A stretch of DNA of 64,000 nucleotides from Parasponia andersonii (Eukaryota > Streptophyta > Magnoliopsida > Rosales > Cannabaceae). Positions 1 to 38,138 of this stretch are shown here, in pieces. The first letter of the stretch is position 1. The number at the start of each line of letters is the position of its first letter. A program made the position numbers and the translations under genes. The stretch spans positions 737,582 through 801,581 of the forward strand of contig JXTB01000113.1 in the NCBI GenBank assembly GCA_002914805.1, given 5' to 3'. The notes beneath the pieces were generated by a model. That model searched no databases and was not told the DNA's origin. It saw only the letters and a program-made list of their open reading frames with translations.

Positions 1-340
1 TGGAATCACGAAGGAGTAGGTATGTCGCAATTAGTAGTGGTCAATTCAGTAGTGTTTAGACTTTAGCATTGTTACGTAGCTGTTCAATTTTAAGCCTTTC
101 GTTTAGCATAAAAATAATTAATACTATATTATATTCCAGTAGTATTTAATTATACAATATGTATTTATTTATACACTATAGAATCCTGGTTCCAAATTGG
201 TATGGACCACATCACTGAAACACACCAAATAAGCGTATACACATATAAAGTGGCCTAGTTTTGAGAAAATTCGGATTAGGCTTGTGTGTAATATTTTCCT
301 TTTTAATGCTTATGAATGGTCTTAATGTTCATGTGTAGAG
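1..340 (+). promoter_or_regulatory. 5' flank of the phototropin gene
   Basis: AT-rich DNA upstream of the phototropin start codon, with no ORF of note. A TATAAAG heptamer at 244-250 lies about 90 bases before the ATG at 341 and could be a TATA box, which would leave a short 5' UTR. No other element is recognisable. The transcription start cannot be seen, and a 5' UTR intron is possible. Confidence 0.3.
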
Positions 341-9036
<8,696 letters not shown>

Positions 9037-9122
9037 GGGGTATTATTTTTTGTTCATGACCATATATTTATAACTATATATTTATATACTCAAGTAATAT
9101 GTGAGTTCTCACTATTTAATCG

Positions 9123-9198
9123 ATGAATATGATAAATTTATTTGTGATAAATTCTAATAAATGAATATGATAAATTTATTTGTGATAAATTCTAATAA
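9123..9198 (+). repeat. two tandem copies of a 38-bp unit in phototropin 3' flank
   Basis: The unit beginning ATGAATATGATAAATTTATT occurs at 9123 and again at 9161, about 90 bases after the stop codon, probably in or just beyond the 3' UTR. It is very AT-rich, with no coding content. Confidence 0.85.
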
Positions 9199-9204
9199 AG
9201 ACAA

Positions 9205-9870
9205 TTTTTGCTACAAATATTGGATATCTAACATCATACACATATATACCATATATGTTTGTTTCAGCATAACTTTTCTCTTGTTTATTTCTCTCTTTCT
9301 TAATAGGAATTTATGCTACAAGTTAAATTGACATGAACCGCATTTCTTGGAAAATCAAAATGGAGTAGTGCTCCTCGAATCCTCTTTCTAAGATTGATTT
9401 GCTGGTGTTTGACTATTTGGAGAAGTCATAAGCTAAGCCTGGTGGTGGCTTTTTGTTAATTTGTAGAATGAAATTGAGGTTTTTCTTTTTGTTAATTAAT
9501 TATTGTTCTTTTTGTGGTCTTAATTACCACGTTCATTTGTTTTGTAATATCTATTAATTTGGTTGCGGCTCTGGAAGTTTCCTTATTTGATAATAATCTG
9601 GTATGCTCAAGTTTTTTTTCTAGTTTCTGTGTTTCCTATAAGACTAGTATTTTTAGTACAGTCATAATAACATAAGTACGTATATAGATATACCTATCTT
9701 ATGGACCCTCTTTTTTTTCCAAACGGCTGGTTAATATGCATTGATATATGGTTTTGTATGTTGTAATAAAATAAGATAATTTGTCCATAATGCGATCGCT
9801 TTAAATGCTTATTGTGGAGCTTAGTACATATTGTCGAGGGTAATTTTCCTGAATTAATCAGAAAACGACA
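9205..9870. other. AT-rich 3' flank without a gene
   Basis: No ORF, RNA gene or repeat structure I can support. The first few hundred bases probably include the phototropin 3' UTR and polyadenylation region, as T-rich runs and ATTAATT clusters around 9480-9560 would fit. Confidence 0.5.
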
Positions 9871-10730
9871 CATACGTCATGTTGTAAATGACACGTCGCG
9901 ATAACGCCCAAAAAACAACATCATGCTCTACCGACTGACCAAACTAACCAAGAGTTGAGGCTAGGTGTTGGCTACGTTCTATTACAAAAGAGCAAGTCTA
10001 AGAGGGAAACTGTCCAGCCATGACACGACTAAGTTCACTAAGATGGAAAATTACCTTAGTCGGATTTCGTGTCGCATACCGATTAGGTACCCTAAGTGAA
10101 AGACCGAGGAGGAATCAAGGAATAGCCGACCACCAATGTAAAAATGTAGTTCCGACTAATAGGAATAATAAGAAGGGTATGAACCAGAAAGAGACCGATA
10201 CTTAGCCGAATCACATACTCATGTCCGCACAAGTGAGTAGATGAGATTCTCTTCTATCTTTTCAAGGATACGTAGACATCAACCCTAAAATTTTGGGAAT
10301 CATAATCATCTAAAAGAGGTAAGCCGTTACAAATCCCCAAAACCTTATTTATCGATTTGGCTTTTTCTCCTCTTATCATTCATTTATTACTGAATCACTA
10401 TTCCATTGAATACTTTATTAAATGTGCCACTAACTACCCTTCAATTGAGGAGATTTGGCGAGTACCACACCAGTATCACCCATAGTGAAAAGTCTATCTA
10501 TAATCTTTTTCAAGATTGTACGGACCGCACCTATATCAAATCTAGGTTTGAGCTTCTCTTGAGAGAAAACTACTCAATGGTGTGTGACGTGTGTTAGCTC
10601 ATGAACCAAAATCCACTCTAACATTCACATATATATCAAATCTGGGTTTTGGCTTTCTTTGAGGGAGAATCACTCAAGGGCATGTAGTGCACCTTAGTTC
10701 GGGGACTAAAATCTACACCAACACATATGA
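9870..10730 (+). mobile_element. possible decayed LTR-retrotransposon remnant
   Basis: This stretch is less AT-rich than its surroundings and has no intact ORF. Two diverged direct repeats occur near its end (about 10534-10620 and 10636-10724). Each starts ATATCAAATCT and runs through a GAGGGAGAA(C/T)CACTCAAGG-like block to AAAATC(C/T)AC(A/T)CCAACA. Such endings are common at the 3' end of plant Ty3/Gypsy LTRs (recollection). No primer-binding site, polypurine tract or target duplication was found, so this could be some other repeat. Confidence 0.3.
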
Positions 10731-13700
10731 TCGAGGTATCAAATATTTTGTCATAGCTAGGTACTAGAGAGTACAAATAAACACTTAATTATAGCAACAT
10801 TATTTTGAACTATCATATTTGTACCACATTTACATATTCTTATAAATTTTTTACATTCAGATAGAAAGATCATTTCTCATGCTAGTTTCTTCTTTGGTTG
10901 ATAAATCGTGGATAAAGTGTGAATTTTTGTGGTTGTTAATCTTTTTAAGGCTAAGTATTGTAATACTAGTTAAAAGTGGCACGTGCAGTGCATGTGCTTT
11001 GTTTACATGAAGTAAAAATTTGAATTTCTATGATCTGTAATGTAAAAAGAATCTAATTTTATAACACAGTAAACAATGGAGCAAAGATAAATATATATAC
11101 ACTAACAATATATCACATATCATGATAATAAAAATTTAGTAACTGGGATACTTAATATCATTCTTATCATGGATAGAATTTGGGAGCACAAAATGTGCAT
11201 AAATTCAAAATTTAAACTGTAGTCAATAAAATTCGGTTTATTTGGATAAAAAGTGAATAAGACAGGTGAGAGAAGCTAAGTCCCTCAATTTAATCAGTGA
11301 TTACGTGATAAACATTGGAATGAAAGGTAATTTCATTCTTCGATAAATTGTTTAATTTCAACGTCATATTCCCATACTATTCAGATTTTACAATTTTATT
11401 GTTGCAATTTGACATATAACTTTGTGTACATTTAAATAATTTAAACAGTCGTTAGCTTATTGTCAAAATTATTCAAATAGATATTTTGGATCTTTCTTTT
11501 GGTTTAATTGAAATACTCAAACTATATTTTAGACCGTTCACTTGTTGAATCTCTTCTACGTACTACAGAGATTTTATCTGGAGGAAAAATAAAATATAAA
11601 AACAGACTAACTAGTAAGGCAAAAAGAACCCAGGACACACATAACAGAAATTATAATTTTTTTCCCAAAAAAGACAGAATGTTCGAAGTTGTACAAATAA
11701 TAAAACAACAAAAAAAAAAAATTCACGTAATAGAAATGAGCGTAAAATTTTGAGAAGAAAATTTTCAAATTCTTTTTTTTTCACTCTTGAAAACCTTGAG
11801 TGAATACTAAAAACAAGCAAAAAAGAAAGGGAAAAAAAACCCAAGAATCCACAAAATAATAAATCTTAAAACTAGGGAACAAAGATTTTAAACACAAATA
11901 TTTTTGTTTTTAAAGAGCTGATAATAAATACAATTTTAGTATTTTATTTTTTAAAAAAATTAGGAGTGGGGGAAATTCATCCTTCAATCTCGACGGAGTT
12001 ACCGATCATGCTAAATTTGCAACCTTACAATCTTAAAAATTTTCTAATCTTCTGTTTCAGTTCATGAGTTCTCATTTACTTCTTTGTTTGTATTTGGATA
12101 TTTTTATTTACCTTCAAATTGTTTCTGAAGTTTTTTTTTTTCCGATATATTGTTTCTAAATCATATATTGGGTTTTGCTTCACATTTTTATCCTCAAGAG
12201 AATAAGTGCAACAACCTTTGTTTTTTTTAAAGAAAAAATTGATTCAATCTTTCAGAAGTGGTACCTAGCCTATTCGTCAAGTAAAGGTCCCTTAATCTTT
12301 TTACAATATTTTTTATCTGCTAATTTTTTTTATATATATTTTTCTCTTTCTTTATGATATTTTTATTTAACAATCAAGTTAAGTAAAAAGTTCTAACAAA
12401 TTTGAGGAATAAAGATATATAGATATAAATGTTAAATTTGCTTATAATTTGCATTTCGATCTTTTTGTCTTAACCGTTAAACCAACCATCTTTATTTTGG
12501 GAAGTCCTAAAGTAAGTTGTAATCTTTTTCTTAAAAAAACGATTAATAAATAAGAGAGAGTGAACCGTGAAGGTGAGCACCTCAAAGTTTAAGGAATATT
12601 TAAAATAATTTATATGGGTATAATTGTATCCGGACATGTACCTTAGTTACTAACAATGCTCAAGAGCCTTAAAAATAATAATAAATAAATGAAGTTGGTC
12701 TTTATTGGACCTGCTTCAAGACTCTTTTAGTAGATACTATAGATAAGTTCCTTGTCGAGTCCTTAACAAAAATAATAGAAGGGTTTTCTTTTCATCCAAA
12801 AGAATCCATGTTCATGTTTCTCACATACACAAGGAAGCTAAGAATTATGTTTGCATCAGAGTTGTTAACATGAATTAAAGCGTGGCCGAGTGTTGTCCAT
12901 AAATGCATTTACTAAGAATTTCCTTTCTATAGGTTCTATTAACATTTTTCTTTCTTTCTTTTGAAGTGGGTCCTATAACCCCGTTTCTAACTACATTGAT
13001 ATTGATCAGTAATTACAGAAGTAGTAATAGGGAAATAGATTTTGCAAACCCAAAAAATGTTGTTTTGAAGAAGGTAAAGTAAATTTTGCAAAGAAGTAGA
13101 CGACTTTCTTGCATTATATGGCGAACAAAGGCGAAAGTAGGGCTGTCTATAAAGTTACACAAGATATTGATTTTAGCCACAATGTTGTTCTCATTGGTGA
13201 GGGACGTTTTTTAAGTGGAAAAGCTAACAAAGGGTCGCTCTCAAGCTGAAACATGGAGGGAAAGGGTTTACAGGTTCTACTAACTTGTATACGTTCTTTT
13301 CTCCTGTCTGTAGCGGTGTTCCCTCCTAATTGAAGGTGCATTTCGTTAAAAAGGAAAGAGAGAAAGGAACGTTTTTTAGATACAAAGCGAGTATTATGTA
13401 TGAAGATTGCTACTGTCAAAATGTCAACATTAGAGTTATAACTACATATAACTACCATATCTGGTGGTATAACACTACATAGCAAATGTGAAAGACCATT
13501 GGTTCTAGTTAACACGAAGTGTACACGTCAATTTCTGTAATGTCTACATTTGTACACGTGACATGAACGTTTTGCATATCAAACGTCGGTGATATGCAGC
13601 AGTAGTGTAAATGTTTCCTAGCTGCAAAGTCTTTGACTCCTGTGGCTCTGCCTCAGCTTTTGGCGAATGGCAGGGGCAGATGAGCTGACATGGCCGGTGA

Positions 13701-14040
13701 TAGGGTATAGGGCCATAGGCTCTGATCAGGGTTTGGCTTAAATCAATATGAGAATGTGGAGCTAACTCCAAGGAGAGTGACATCTGCACAGCCCTAGTCA
13801 GTCAGAGTCTGAAAAGATTGGAGGGCACAATCATTATTACCCCTTTGTGACTCCCAGAAGAAGCTTAGCCACAACCCCAACTTAGGCTTTGGGTTTGGAT
13901 ACTTATTACTTGGCTTTGGGGACCAATCACCACCCCTTGAATCTACCCTAGCTCAAACGACAATACGACATACATCCCGCATGACTGTGTCACCCATTGT
14001 ACTATACAGTTTTCTTAAAGATATTATCATTTTTATACAC
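10731..14040. other. gene-free AT-rich intergenic region
   Basis: Long AT-rich stretch with poly-A and poly-T runs and scattered short ORFs that have no recognisable domain or codon bias. The region 13140-13960 is closer to average composition but gives no recognisable protein on either strand. I see no RNA gene, CRISPR-like array or transposon ends here. Confidence 0.5.
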
Positions 14041-14049
14041 AGTTTTTTT

Positions 14050-14405
14050 TTTTAAAGAGATATTATCATTTTTTTTTTACTGTATTTTGACATTTTATTC
14101 AGTTTATACATTCTATTTTGATTATTATCAATATTGTCTTTTAGATTTAATATTTATTATAAAATTCTATCATGTACTAATTTAGAGCAGTTAATTTATT
14201 AAGATGATTTAATAAATTTATTCTCAGATCAGTTTTTATATAGTTTATTTTTAATTTTTAAACGGTAACTTAGTAAATTAACTGCATTAAATTGGTATCA
14301 AGATATAAATTTATAACAAATTTTAAATTTAAAAATAAATGTTGATAATAAAATATATAATTTAAACAGAATGTCAAAATATACCGTATAAAAGTGATAA
14401 TTTCT
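14050..14405. mobile_element. AT-rich foldback (MITE-like) inverted repeat
   Basis: The left arm (about 14050-14205) and the reverse complement of the right arm (about 14260-14405) align over roughly 150 bases with scattered mismatches. Shared landmarks are ATTATCA, TATTTTGACATT and GCAGTTAATTTA, in the same order in both arms. The loop is about 50 bases. There is no coding capacity. The size and structure fit a non-autonomous MITE or foldback element. Target-site duplications were not resolved. Confidence 0.55.
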
Positions 14406-14707
14406 CGTTTTCTTAATTAGCTGACACTCTCTGTCTCTCTCTAATAACTATCATTATTGTATAATTGTTTAAGGACAGAGTTTTTGGATCTTGTTATCTT
14501 AAACCTCATTGATTTGCTCACTTCTGTCCTTTTCCATCCTAGTGAAGAGGGTCTTCAACCTACTCTAGAACTCTTAGCTGGGCTAAAACTTTAAAAATTA
14601 ATAAACCAAATAAAGAGAACAAAAAAAAAAAAAGGACCTAAACATCGTAGTATATGCTAGAAGTTAAAGATCCAGCACCCAATTGATGTTCTATGGGTCA
14701 TGATTTT

Positions 14708-14708
14708 C

Positions 14709-14738
<30 letters not shown>
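14708..14738 (+). repeat. (GA)n microsatellite upstream of the BTB gene
   Basis: About 15 GA units, roughly 630 bases before the BTB start codon. GA repeats near plant promoters can bind BBR/BPC-type GAGA factors (family knowledge), but no function is shown here. Confidence 0.9.
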
Positions 14739-14740
<2 letters not shown>

Positions 14741-15009
14741 GTAGCATAAAGAGATAGTAGTACTAGTAGAAGAAGAGAAACAAAGACAAGGACACAAGGT
14801 GATTCACAAATCGGGTCCCTCAAAACGTAATTACAAAGGCCACTAGTTTGCATGTGTATTCCATAATTCTTTCCTCAAAAAAGTTCCCGAAAAAAAAAAA
14901 AAAGAAAAAAGAAAAGAAAAGTAAAGAGCAATAATGATAATATGTTAGGGGAACCGTTTTTTTAGGTTTCTAATCATTGTTAATAGATACTAATCCAAAG
15001 CTCAAAGTC

Positions 15010-15366
15010 TTTAAACACACCAATTTTCCATCTTGGTTTTTCCTTCCTTGGATTCCCACTACTTTCTTTCCCTCCTCCTACTCATTTTCTTGCTCTCTCT
15101 ACTTACTTTCATAGAAACTCTTCCATCTTTTACTTATTTTCCTACTGATTCTCAAGAAAATTTGGGTTACTCCCCCGTTGATTTTCATTTTCCCACTTCA
15201 CTCTCTCCTAATTCACCAAGAATATTAATCCCTCCTTACATTTCTTGATTTCTTTCACTTTATACCGTTTTCCCGAGAAAATTTCAGTACTGGGTTCTTC
15301 ATTCTTGTTTTTTTTTCCTCTTTTACTGTAAACCCTCTCTCTTACTCAGCTCTGAGAGCTTCAATA
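15010..15366 (+). promoter_or_regulatory. pyrimidine-rich leader of the BTB gene
   Basis: Strong C/T bias (runs such as CTTTCCCTCCTCCTACTC and GCTCTCTC) directly upstream of the ATG at 15367, typical of a plant core promoter Y-patch and 5' UTR. A 71-residue ORF at 15033-15248 is just the translation of this low-complexity tract. No clear TATA box was found. Confidence 0.4.
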
Positions 15367-17893
15367 ATGGCGGCCGAGAACTCGCTCAAATCAAGGGAAG
15401 TCTCGGCTATGATAAAGCAAGGCTTCATATCAGACTCGACGCTCTCATTCTCGCCATCAAGATCCATCTCCAGATTGTACTCGCCATTGTCTTCTCCCTC
15501 ATCCAAAACCCTCTCTTCGCCTCCACCACCTCCACTCTCCGCCTCATCGCCGAACTCGCAGGCACACCCGCTCTTAGCTCGCCCGGCTCAGCAGAACCAG
15601 ACCCTCTACGAGATGATGTCCGACGAGCAACACCGCGAGTCGAGGCTCCCCGACGACAAGCGCCGAAAGTTGCAGGACCGGGTGGCGAAGCTCCTCGATG
15701 ACGCGCCGTTTCGGGACCCCAATTGGGGGGGAATGGTATCCGGTGACGTGAGGCTCACGGTGGTCGCTAGGGACGGGTTTAGGGTCTCCATGGATGTGCA
15801 CAAGAGCGTGCTCGCCTCCAAGAGCCGGTTCTTCGCCGAGAAGCTCCGCCGCGACCGGGGCGTCTCGCACTCGGTTGAGATCAGTGACTGTGACGATGTG
15901 GAGGTCTATGTTGAAACAGTGGTATTGATGTATTATGAGGATTTGAAGAAGAGGTTGATTGGGGAGGAGGTCTCCAAGGTTTTGGGTTTGCTCAAGGTAT
16001 CTGTTTTGTTTCTAGTTTTTAGTACTTTCTGTTTGGTTGCTGAGAAAGTTTTTTTATTGGGTTTTGGGAAGAATTTGAATTGGGTTCTTATCAGATTGAG
16101 AAATGGAGATATATTTTTTAGATAAAAAGATGGTAGAATGTGATATGGGTTGAGCTTGAATAGATGTGGTTTTTAGTACTGGAGGAGTTTTGTTTTTATT
16201 TGTTTGGATATTTTGGTTGTTTGCTTGTGTGCGCTTTGTTCTGTGACATCTGTTGGTTGCTTGGGAGTTTAGGAGGGAGGAGGATTGAGACTTTAATTTC
16301 AGATATTATGTTTGGTTTTATAGAAAGTATAGCATCCTAATTAGCCTAGGCACCGAGTAACACTATCTTGAGTGGAACCTTTTGGTATAATTATTAACCA
16401 ATCATCTAAAAAAAATCAGATTGCAACTTCACAATTTATTTTTCTTCTCTCTTGTTTTGGTAGGAGTCTGAATTTGACCCTGGGAAATTTTACTGGTACA
16501 ACTCCTGATCTGTTCTGAAGTAATATGTGCAAATGGATTCTTTTAGTCACGGTTCGGATTTGCATTGTTTCGATACTTTTATTGTTGGAGTTAGTTGGAA
16601 TGTGCAATAGTAGGCTATGAACTATGATCATGAAACCTGGCCTTCTATTCTTTGCAACCATTAAATCAACTTAGAAGAGTTTAAGCATAATTCCTTCATC
16701 TTTGCTTACCTTTTTGTTATGCTGAGAATTCTGCATTACCCGGAAAACCACTAATTACAGTTTAACAAAATAGAGTGAATGAATGTGCTCTGTCATACAA
16801 CAACAACGAAAAAAGGAAAAGGATGCTGGGTGCTGGACTTGTGAAGCTGCTTGTATAGTCTTTTATTTCTTTGTTACAGTAATGCATGTTTGCTGTTGTG
16901 AAATATTCAAATATCTGGACAATAATCTTCTGTTTGTAGGTATCTTCGGCTATCATGTTTGATATGGGAATTGCTTCATGCTTAGAGTATTTGGAAGCTG
17001 TTCCATGGTCTGAGGATGAAGAGGAGATGGTCATTTCTAATCTAAACCAACTTCATCTTCACGAGACAGCGAGTGAAGTTTTGCTGAGAGTATCATCTGA
17101 ACCATCCACGTCGGCCCTAGCTGATGACATCCTCATGCGATTGTTGACTGGTGTTCTTCAAGCAAAAGATGATAAAGCTCGCCGAGAAATGAAAGCTCTG
17201 CTTTCTCGGCTGCTCAGAGAAGACACACCCAACAACAGCAACAGGCTTGACATCTTGAAAGACACTCTTTATCATCTTTGCCATAGATGTGTCAGTTCTC
17301 TTGTCCTATGCTTATCAGAAGCTACAAGTACAGATGCAACTCGCCGTGATCGAGGGGTTTTGATGAGTGAGATAGCTAGAGAGGCTGACAATATTCAATG
17401 GATTGTTGAGATTCTGGTGGACAAAAAGATGGCTGATGAATTTGTAAAGTTGTGGGCAGATCAGAAGGAGCTTGCAATCCTGCATTCAAAGATTCCCACC
17501 ATGTACCGGCACGAAATCAGCCGAATAACTGCTCAACTCTGTGTTGCAATAGGCAGAGGACATATCTTGGTGCCAAAAGATACCCGGTTTTCTCTGCTTT
17601 CGACATGGCTGGAAGCTCTTTATGAGGATTTTGGATGGATGAGAAGGGCTTGTAGGTCTGTTGACAAGAAGTTGGTTGAAGATGGACTTGGCCAGACGAT
17701 TCTTACACTGCCATTGCCACAGCAACAAGCCATCTTGCTTAATTGGTTTGATCGGTTTCTTAACAAAGGAGACGACTGTCCCAATGTTCAGAAGGCGTTT
17801 GAGGTTTGGTGGAGAAGAGCTTTCATAAGAGAATGTGCGTCAGAGCAGGATAATTCTCAGTTGCAAATAACAGTTTGTAATTATCCAAGCTGA
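15367..17893 (+). CDS. plant BTB/POZ domain protein (At5g60050 type)
   Basis: Two exons, 15367-15996 and 16940-17893, joined in phase 0 by a 943-base GT-AG intron, give a 527-aa protein. Residues 1-80 are Ser/Pro-rich with a PPPPP run, but begin with the ordered block SREVSAMIKQGFISD. A basic/acidic segment (about 84-112) follows. The BTB fold starts at about 124 with VRLTVVARDGFRVSMDVHKS and LASKSRFFAEKL. The C-terminal half is mostly helical and ends with a WWRRAF block. Family members are thought to act as protein-protein adaptors, some for CUL3 ubiquitin ligases, but the biochemical role of this subfamily is not established, so I give no gene symbol. The start codon is the first ATG after the pyrimidine-rich leader. 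The gene converges on NRPC1, as in Arabidopsis if my recollection of the locus is right. No defects seen. Confidence 0.9.
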
Positions 17894-18210
17894 AAGGTGT
17901 CTTAACCATGTTATACGGGGGATACACCATAGTGATCTAAATTACGTGTATATAATAAGTGACAATTCTTTTTGTTCATCGTTTCTACGATTTTGTTCTG
18001 CTCAAGTCCATTCGGAGTTTTATTAATAGGAAATTTATTTGAAGGGAGCTGAAGGCTCCTTGATACAGAACTATGTATGGATATATAGAGCATTTGAAGA
18101 AAATTCATGAGAAACAAATCTCACAAAGGCTACATAAACTCCACATTTGCATTTGGATCCTGTTTTAACTTTTGGGTTAGTTTTATTTTTGTTTTCAGCC
18201 CTGGCTCGTT
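17894..18210 (+). other. 3' flank of the BTB gene
   Basis: AT-rich sequence after the stop codon that probably carries the 3' UTR; several AATAA-like and TTTATT stretches occur. No ORF or repeat is supported before the foldback element begins near 18211. Confidence 0.5.
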
Positions 18211-19690
18211 CTAATATTGTAGATAAGCCGTCCAGCCTGTCTACTATTTGTAGGTAGGGTTGGGTTAATGATATTGTGGCATGTTGGCTGGCACAGCCCA
18301 CCAAAGTTCATAAGATGAGTTAGGCTTAGGCTTGGGCGGGCAAGTCAGTAATGGACTAAAGTGGGTCGACCGATAGTTCATCGCAGGCTAACTTATTCTT
18401 CTTTTATTTTTATATTTTTTTTTGTTCTTTTATTAATTTTGTTATGTATAAAATCTTAAACATTTAATACTATTTTTTTTCTTACTAAACTAAGATTTTG
18501 TATTGTCCCACTGAATTTGACTTGTAAGAATTTTAATAAAATAATTGTAAATAAAATTTTTATTAATGATTTACATTACTATTTATTTCTATCCATATTA
18601 ATTTTTCCAATATTAGTAAATATTTTTTATTGTTTATATTAATTCACACTTAAATTAATTTTTAATTGTATATAAATTATTTAGGATTGATAAAAAACTA
18701 AATTTAAAAGTTAAATATTTTTTTTTCCTGTTTTTGAACTAGAATGGGCCGGTCCATGGTAGGCTAGAATGGGCCAGCCCACGATAGATTATTATGGCCT
18801 AGTCTAGCCCAGCCCACATATAAGGTACCATATGAGATGGGTTAGACCACACTTTTTCTTCAGTGGGTTGGCACGACCTAGCACACGAAAACAATGAGAT
18901 AGAACTGTCTAAAATGGGTCAGGCATTGCATCTCTAAATTTACTCTTCGGTTAGTAGACATGCAACAATGGGTTGCCTAGCCCGACCGATTTTAGGCAGG
19001 CCCACCGCAGACCGGCGCAGCCCAACCCACCAAAGAAAAAGAACAACCTAGCCCATTTCCATGGACTACTCTATATGTGTGTTAGGCTAGGCCGGCCCGC
19101 GGGACAAGATGGCTCAATCCCCAGACCAGGATAGGTTGGCCTATTCTATTTAAAATGAAAAAAAAAAAAGAAATAGTTTATTTAATTTTTTTTTTGAAAT
19201 CCTAAATAATTATAAATTAATTTAAGTGTTATTTAATATAAATAATAATAACATATTTACTAATAGTAGAAAAACTAATAGGGATAGAATTAAATAATTA
19301 AGTAAACCATAAACAAAAATTTTATTCATCATTGTCTCATTAAAAATTGAAATTCAGTGAGGCAATACAAAATCTTATTTTAGTAAAAAAAACAAAATAT
19401 AAAATATTTAAGATTACACAGAAAAAAAAAGAACAAAAAACTATAAAAACAAAAAAAAAATAAGTTAAAATAGGTCACCTCACGATGAACAAAAATAGGT
19501 CAACCTGTGATAAGCAAGCCAATCCACCTTAGCCTATCATACATAGGCCGACTCTTTTAGGCCTGAGCCAAGCCTATTTTATGAACTTTGGTTGGGTCAT
19601 TAAAATCCTGCTCGTAAACCACGTTATCGTGGTCCATTCCAGCACACGAATAATAGACCGGTAAGGCCAACTCATCTACAATGTTGGGAC
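18211..19690. mobile_element. 1.5-kb foldback element with arms near 500 bp
   Basis: The left arm (about 18211-18700) is imperfectly complementary to the right arm (about 19185-19690). Landmarks running inward from the left end recur reverse-complemented from the right end: ATTGTAGAT, CCAAAGTTCATAA, GTTCATCG near the GGTCGACC/GGTCAACC block, TTAAACATTTAATA/TTAAATATTTTATA, AAGATTTTGTATTG and AAATTATTTAGGATT. The core (about 18730-19140) is rich in GGCC blocks such as GGGCCGG, GCCAGCCCA and GGCCGGCCCGCGGG, in sharp contrast to the AT-rich arms. There is no transposase ORF. It fits a non-autonomous foldback or long-terminal-inverted-repeat element (Mutator- or hAT-like cannot be told apart). No clear target duplication. 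Confidence 0.7.
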
Positions 19691-19767
19691 AAAATTAGTC
19701 CGTCCTAACACTATAACAGGACAGTACTAGGCTGACCCATGGAATGCGGCGAGAGTTACGTCTCTAT

Positions 19768-19962
19768 CGGTTAGAAGTTTCAACTTTGTCCCTAGATCAC
19801 TGCAATTGTCATTATGTCGGGAAAATAGACGAAAATGGCACCTGCTTTTCTTGATTTTAGTTTCCCAAGTGCTCTGATCTAAAATTATGATGTGTCATTT
19901 TCGGCCTATTTGCATGGCTTAATGACAATTTTGGAAAAAGAAAAGTTGAAACTTCGAAAAGT
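19768..19962. mobile_element. MITE-like near-perfect hairpin, about 195 bp
   Basis: The left half, starting GAAGTTTCAACTTT, pairs with the right half, ending AAAGTTGAAACTTC, almost to the centre near 19866. Paired inner blocks include AATTGTCATTA, CGAAAATG(G/A)CAC and GATTTTAGTTTCCCAAGTG-like sequence. Small size, near-complete self-complementarity and lack of coding capacity point to a MITE. It sits just outside the larger foldback element in the same spacer. Confidence 0.65.
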
Positions 19963-20883
19963 TAAAGAGACATTGAAACATTCTACAAAGTTCGGGGAGC
20001 AAACAAAATAAATCATTAACTTTTTTCAGCAAGTGGGTTACAAATTAGCGAGGGTGCTCTGAAGTCTTTTCTGAAGTTCAGAACTAAAAACAACAGTATA
20101 GAATGTAATGTATTGGTATGACAAGAGGGGTATTACTGTTTTAAACTACGAAGTACAAACAAGACAACTTCCAAGAATGAGATGCTGGGCAAAGGCAATG
20201 AATCGTTTGAGTCTCATATGAAGCTTCTCGGTGACTAAAGCGAGTGCCTCCTGTTTCGTAGGAGCGAAAAGTGGAAAAATAGTTGTGGGAAGATTAATGA
20301 ATGGGTTTGAGGCATGACAATCGTAATGTAAAGGATCTCAGAAGAGCAGAGATTGGCCATAGATTTCAAATTATTGGTTTGAAACTATACCTAATTTATC
20401 CATAATAGAACAGACTTTTATCATTTCACGTAACAAACACAACTAGAGAAGAGTTGTCCCTGTTTCTCCACTTTTCTTCCTTCAGTATTGTGCCATTCCT
20501 TCTGTTAGCCAAAATTTATGTTACTATACGTAAAATTTGTATTCCTACACCCCTATCAAAGCACTTAGCTTGAAAAATTTGTAGAGATAATTGTGAAAGT
20601 GCAGCGCTTTTAGATGTAGTTTATTGGTCTTCAGAGTTGCATTTAATCTCTCATAGAACAAGCCACCATGAGTAGGATCAAGTAGAACAAGAGAATTCAT
20701 GCATCAGAGTAAACGAAACTGGGATATAACTGAAGCATAGGCTTTACGAATCGTTTTCATGTCAAAGGGGGCTATTCATAAAAGGCAAAATTGTTTGTAT
20801 TACAGTCGCGTTATGCAACCTATTACTTGCCACGATAATTTTTATGTTCGTNAGAACTAAAACGCGATGAACATATCATCATA

Positions 20884-20922
<39 letters not shown>

Positions 20923-21114
20923 GATAAAGACCTGAACTAAATATTAAAATACTATTCACATATCATATCTGGAATACCATAAAAATTAGAAAAATCCACT
21001 TTTACCTGCATCATCTACTCCCAACACTAATCTCTAGTATCATTCTAGGTTGCTTCGCCACTTTTACATGTGTCATCGACTCCCAACATAAATCTCTAGT
21101 AGACCGGGACGAAT
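19963..21114. other. spacer between the foldback elements and the NRPC1 stop codon
   Basis: No gene recognised. The part next to 21114 should hold the NRPC1 3' UTR (minus strand). A single N lies at 20852 and a TA dinucleotide run at about 20886-20913. Confidence 0.5.
20886..20913. repeat. (TA)n microsatellite
   Basis: Uninterrupted TA dinucleotides followed by a second short run (GTATATATATG) downstream of NRPC1. Confidence 0.85.

Positions 21115-38138
<17,024 letters not shown>

Noticed and set aside
13147..13789. Two minus-strand ORFs of 122 and 81 aa
   Set aside because: No recognisable domain, no splice-compatible extension and no family resemblance; likely chance ORFs.
15574..15870. 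Minus-strand ORFs over BTB exon 1
   Set aside because: Shadow of the real plus-strand BTB coding sequence.
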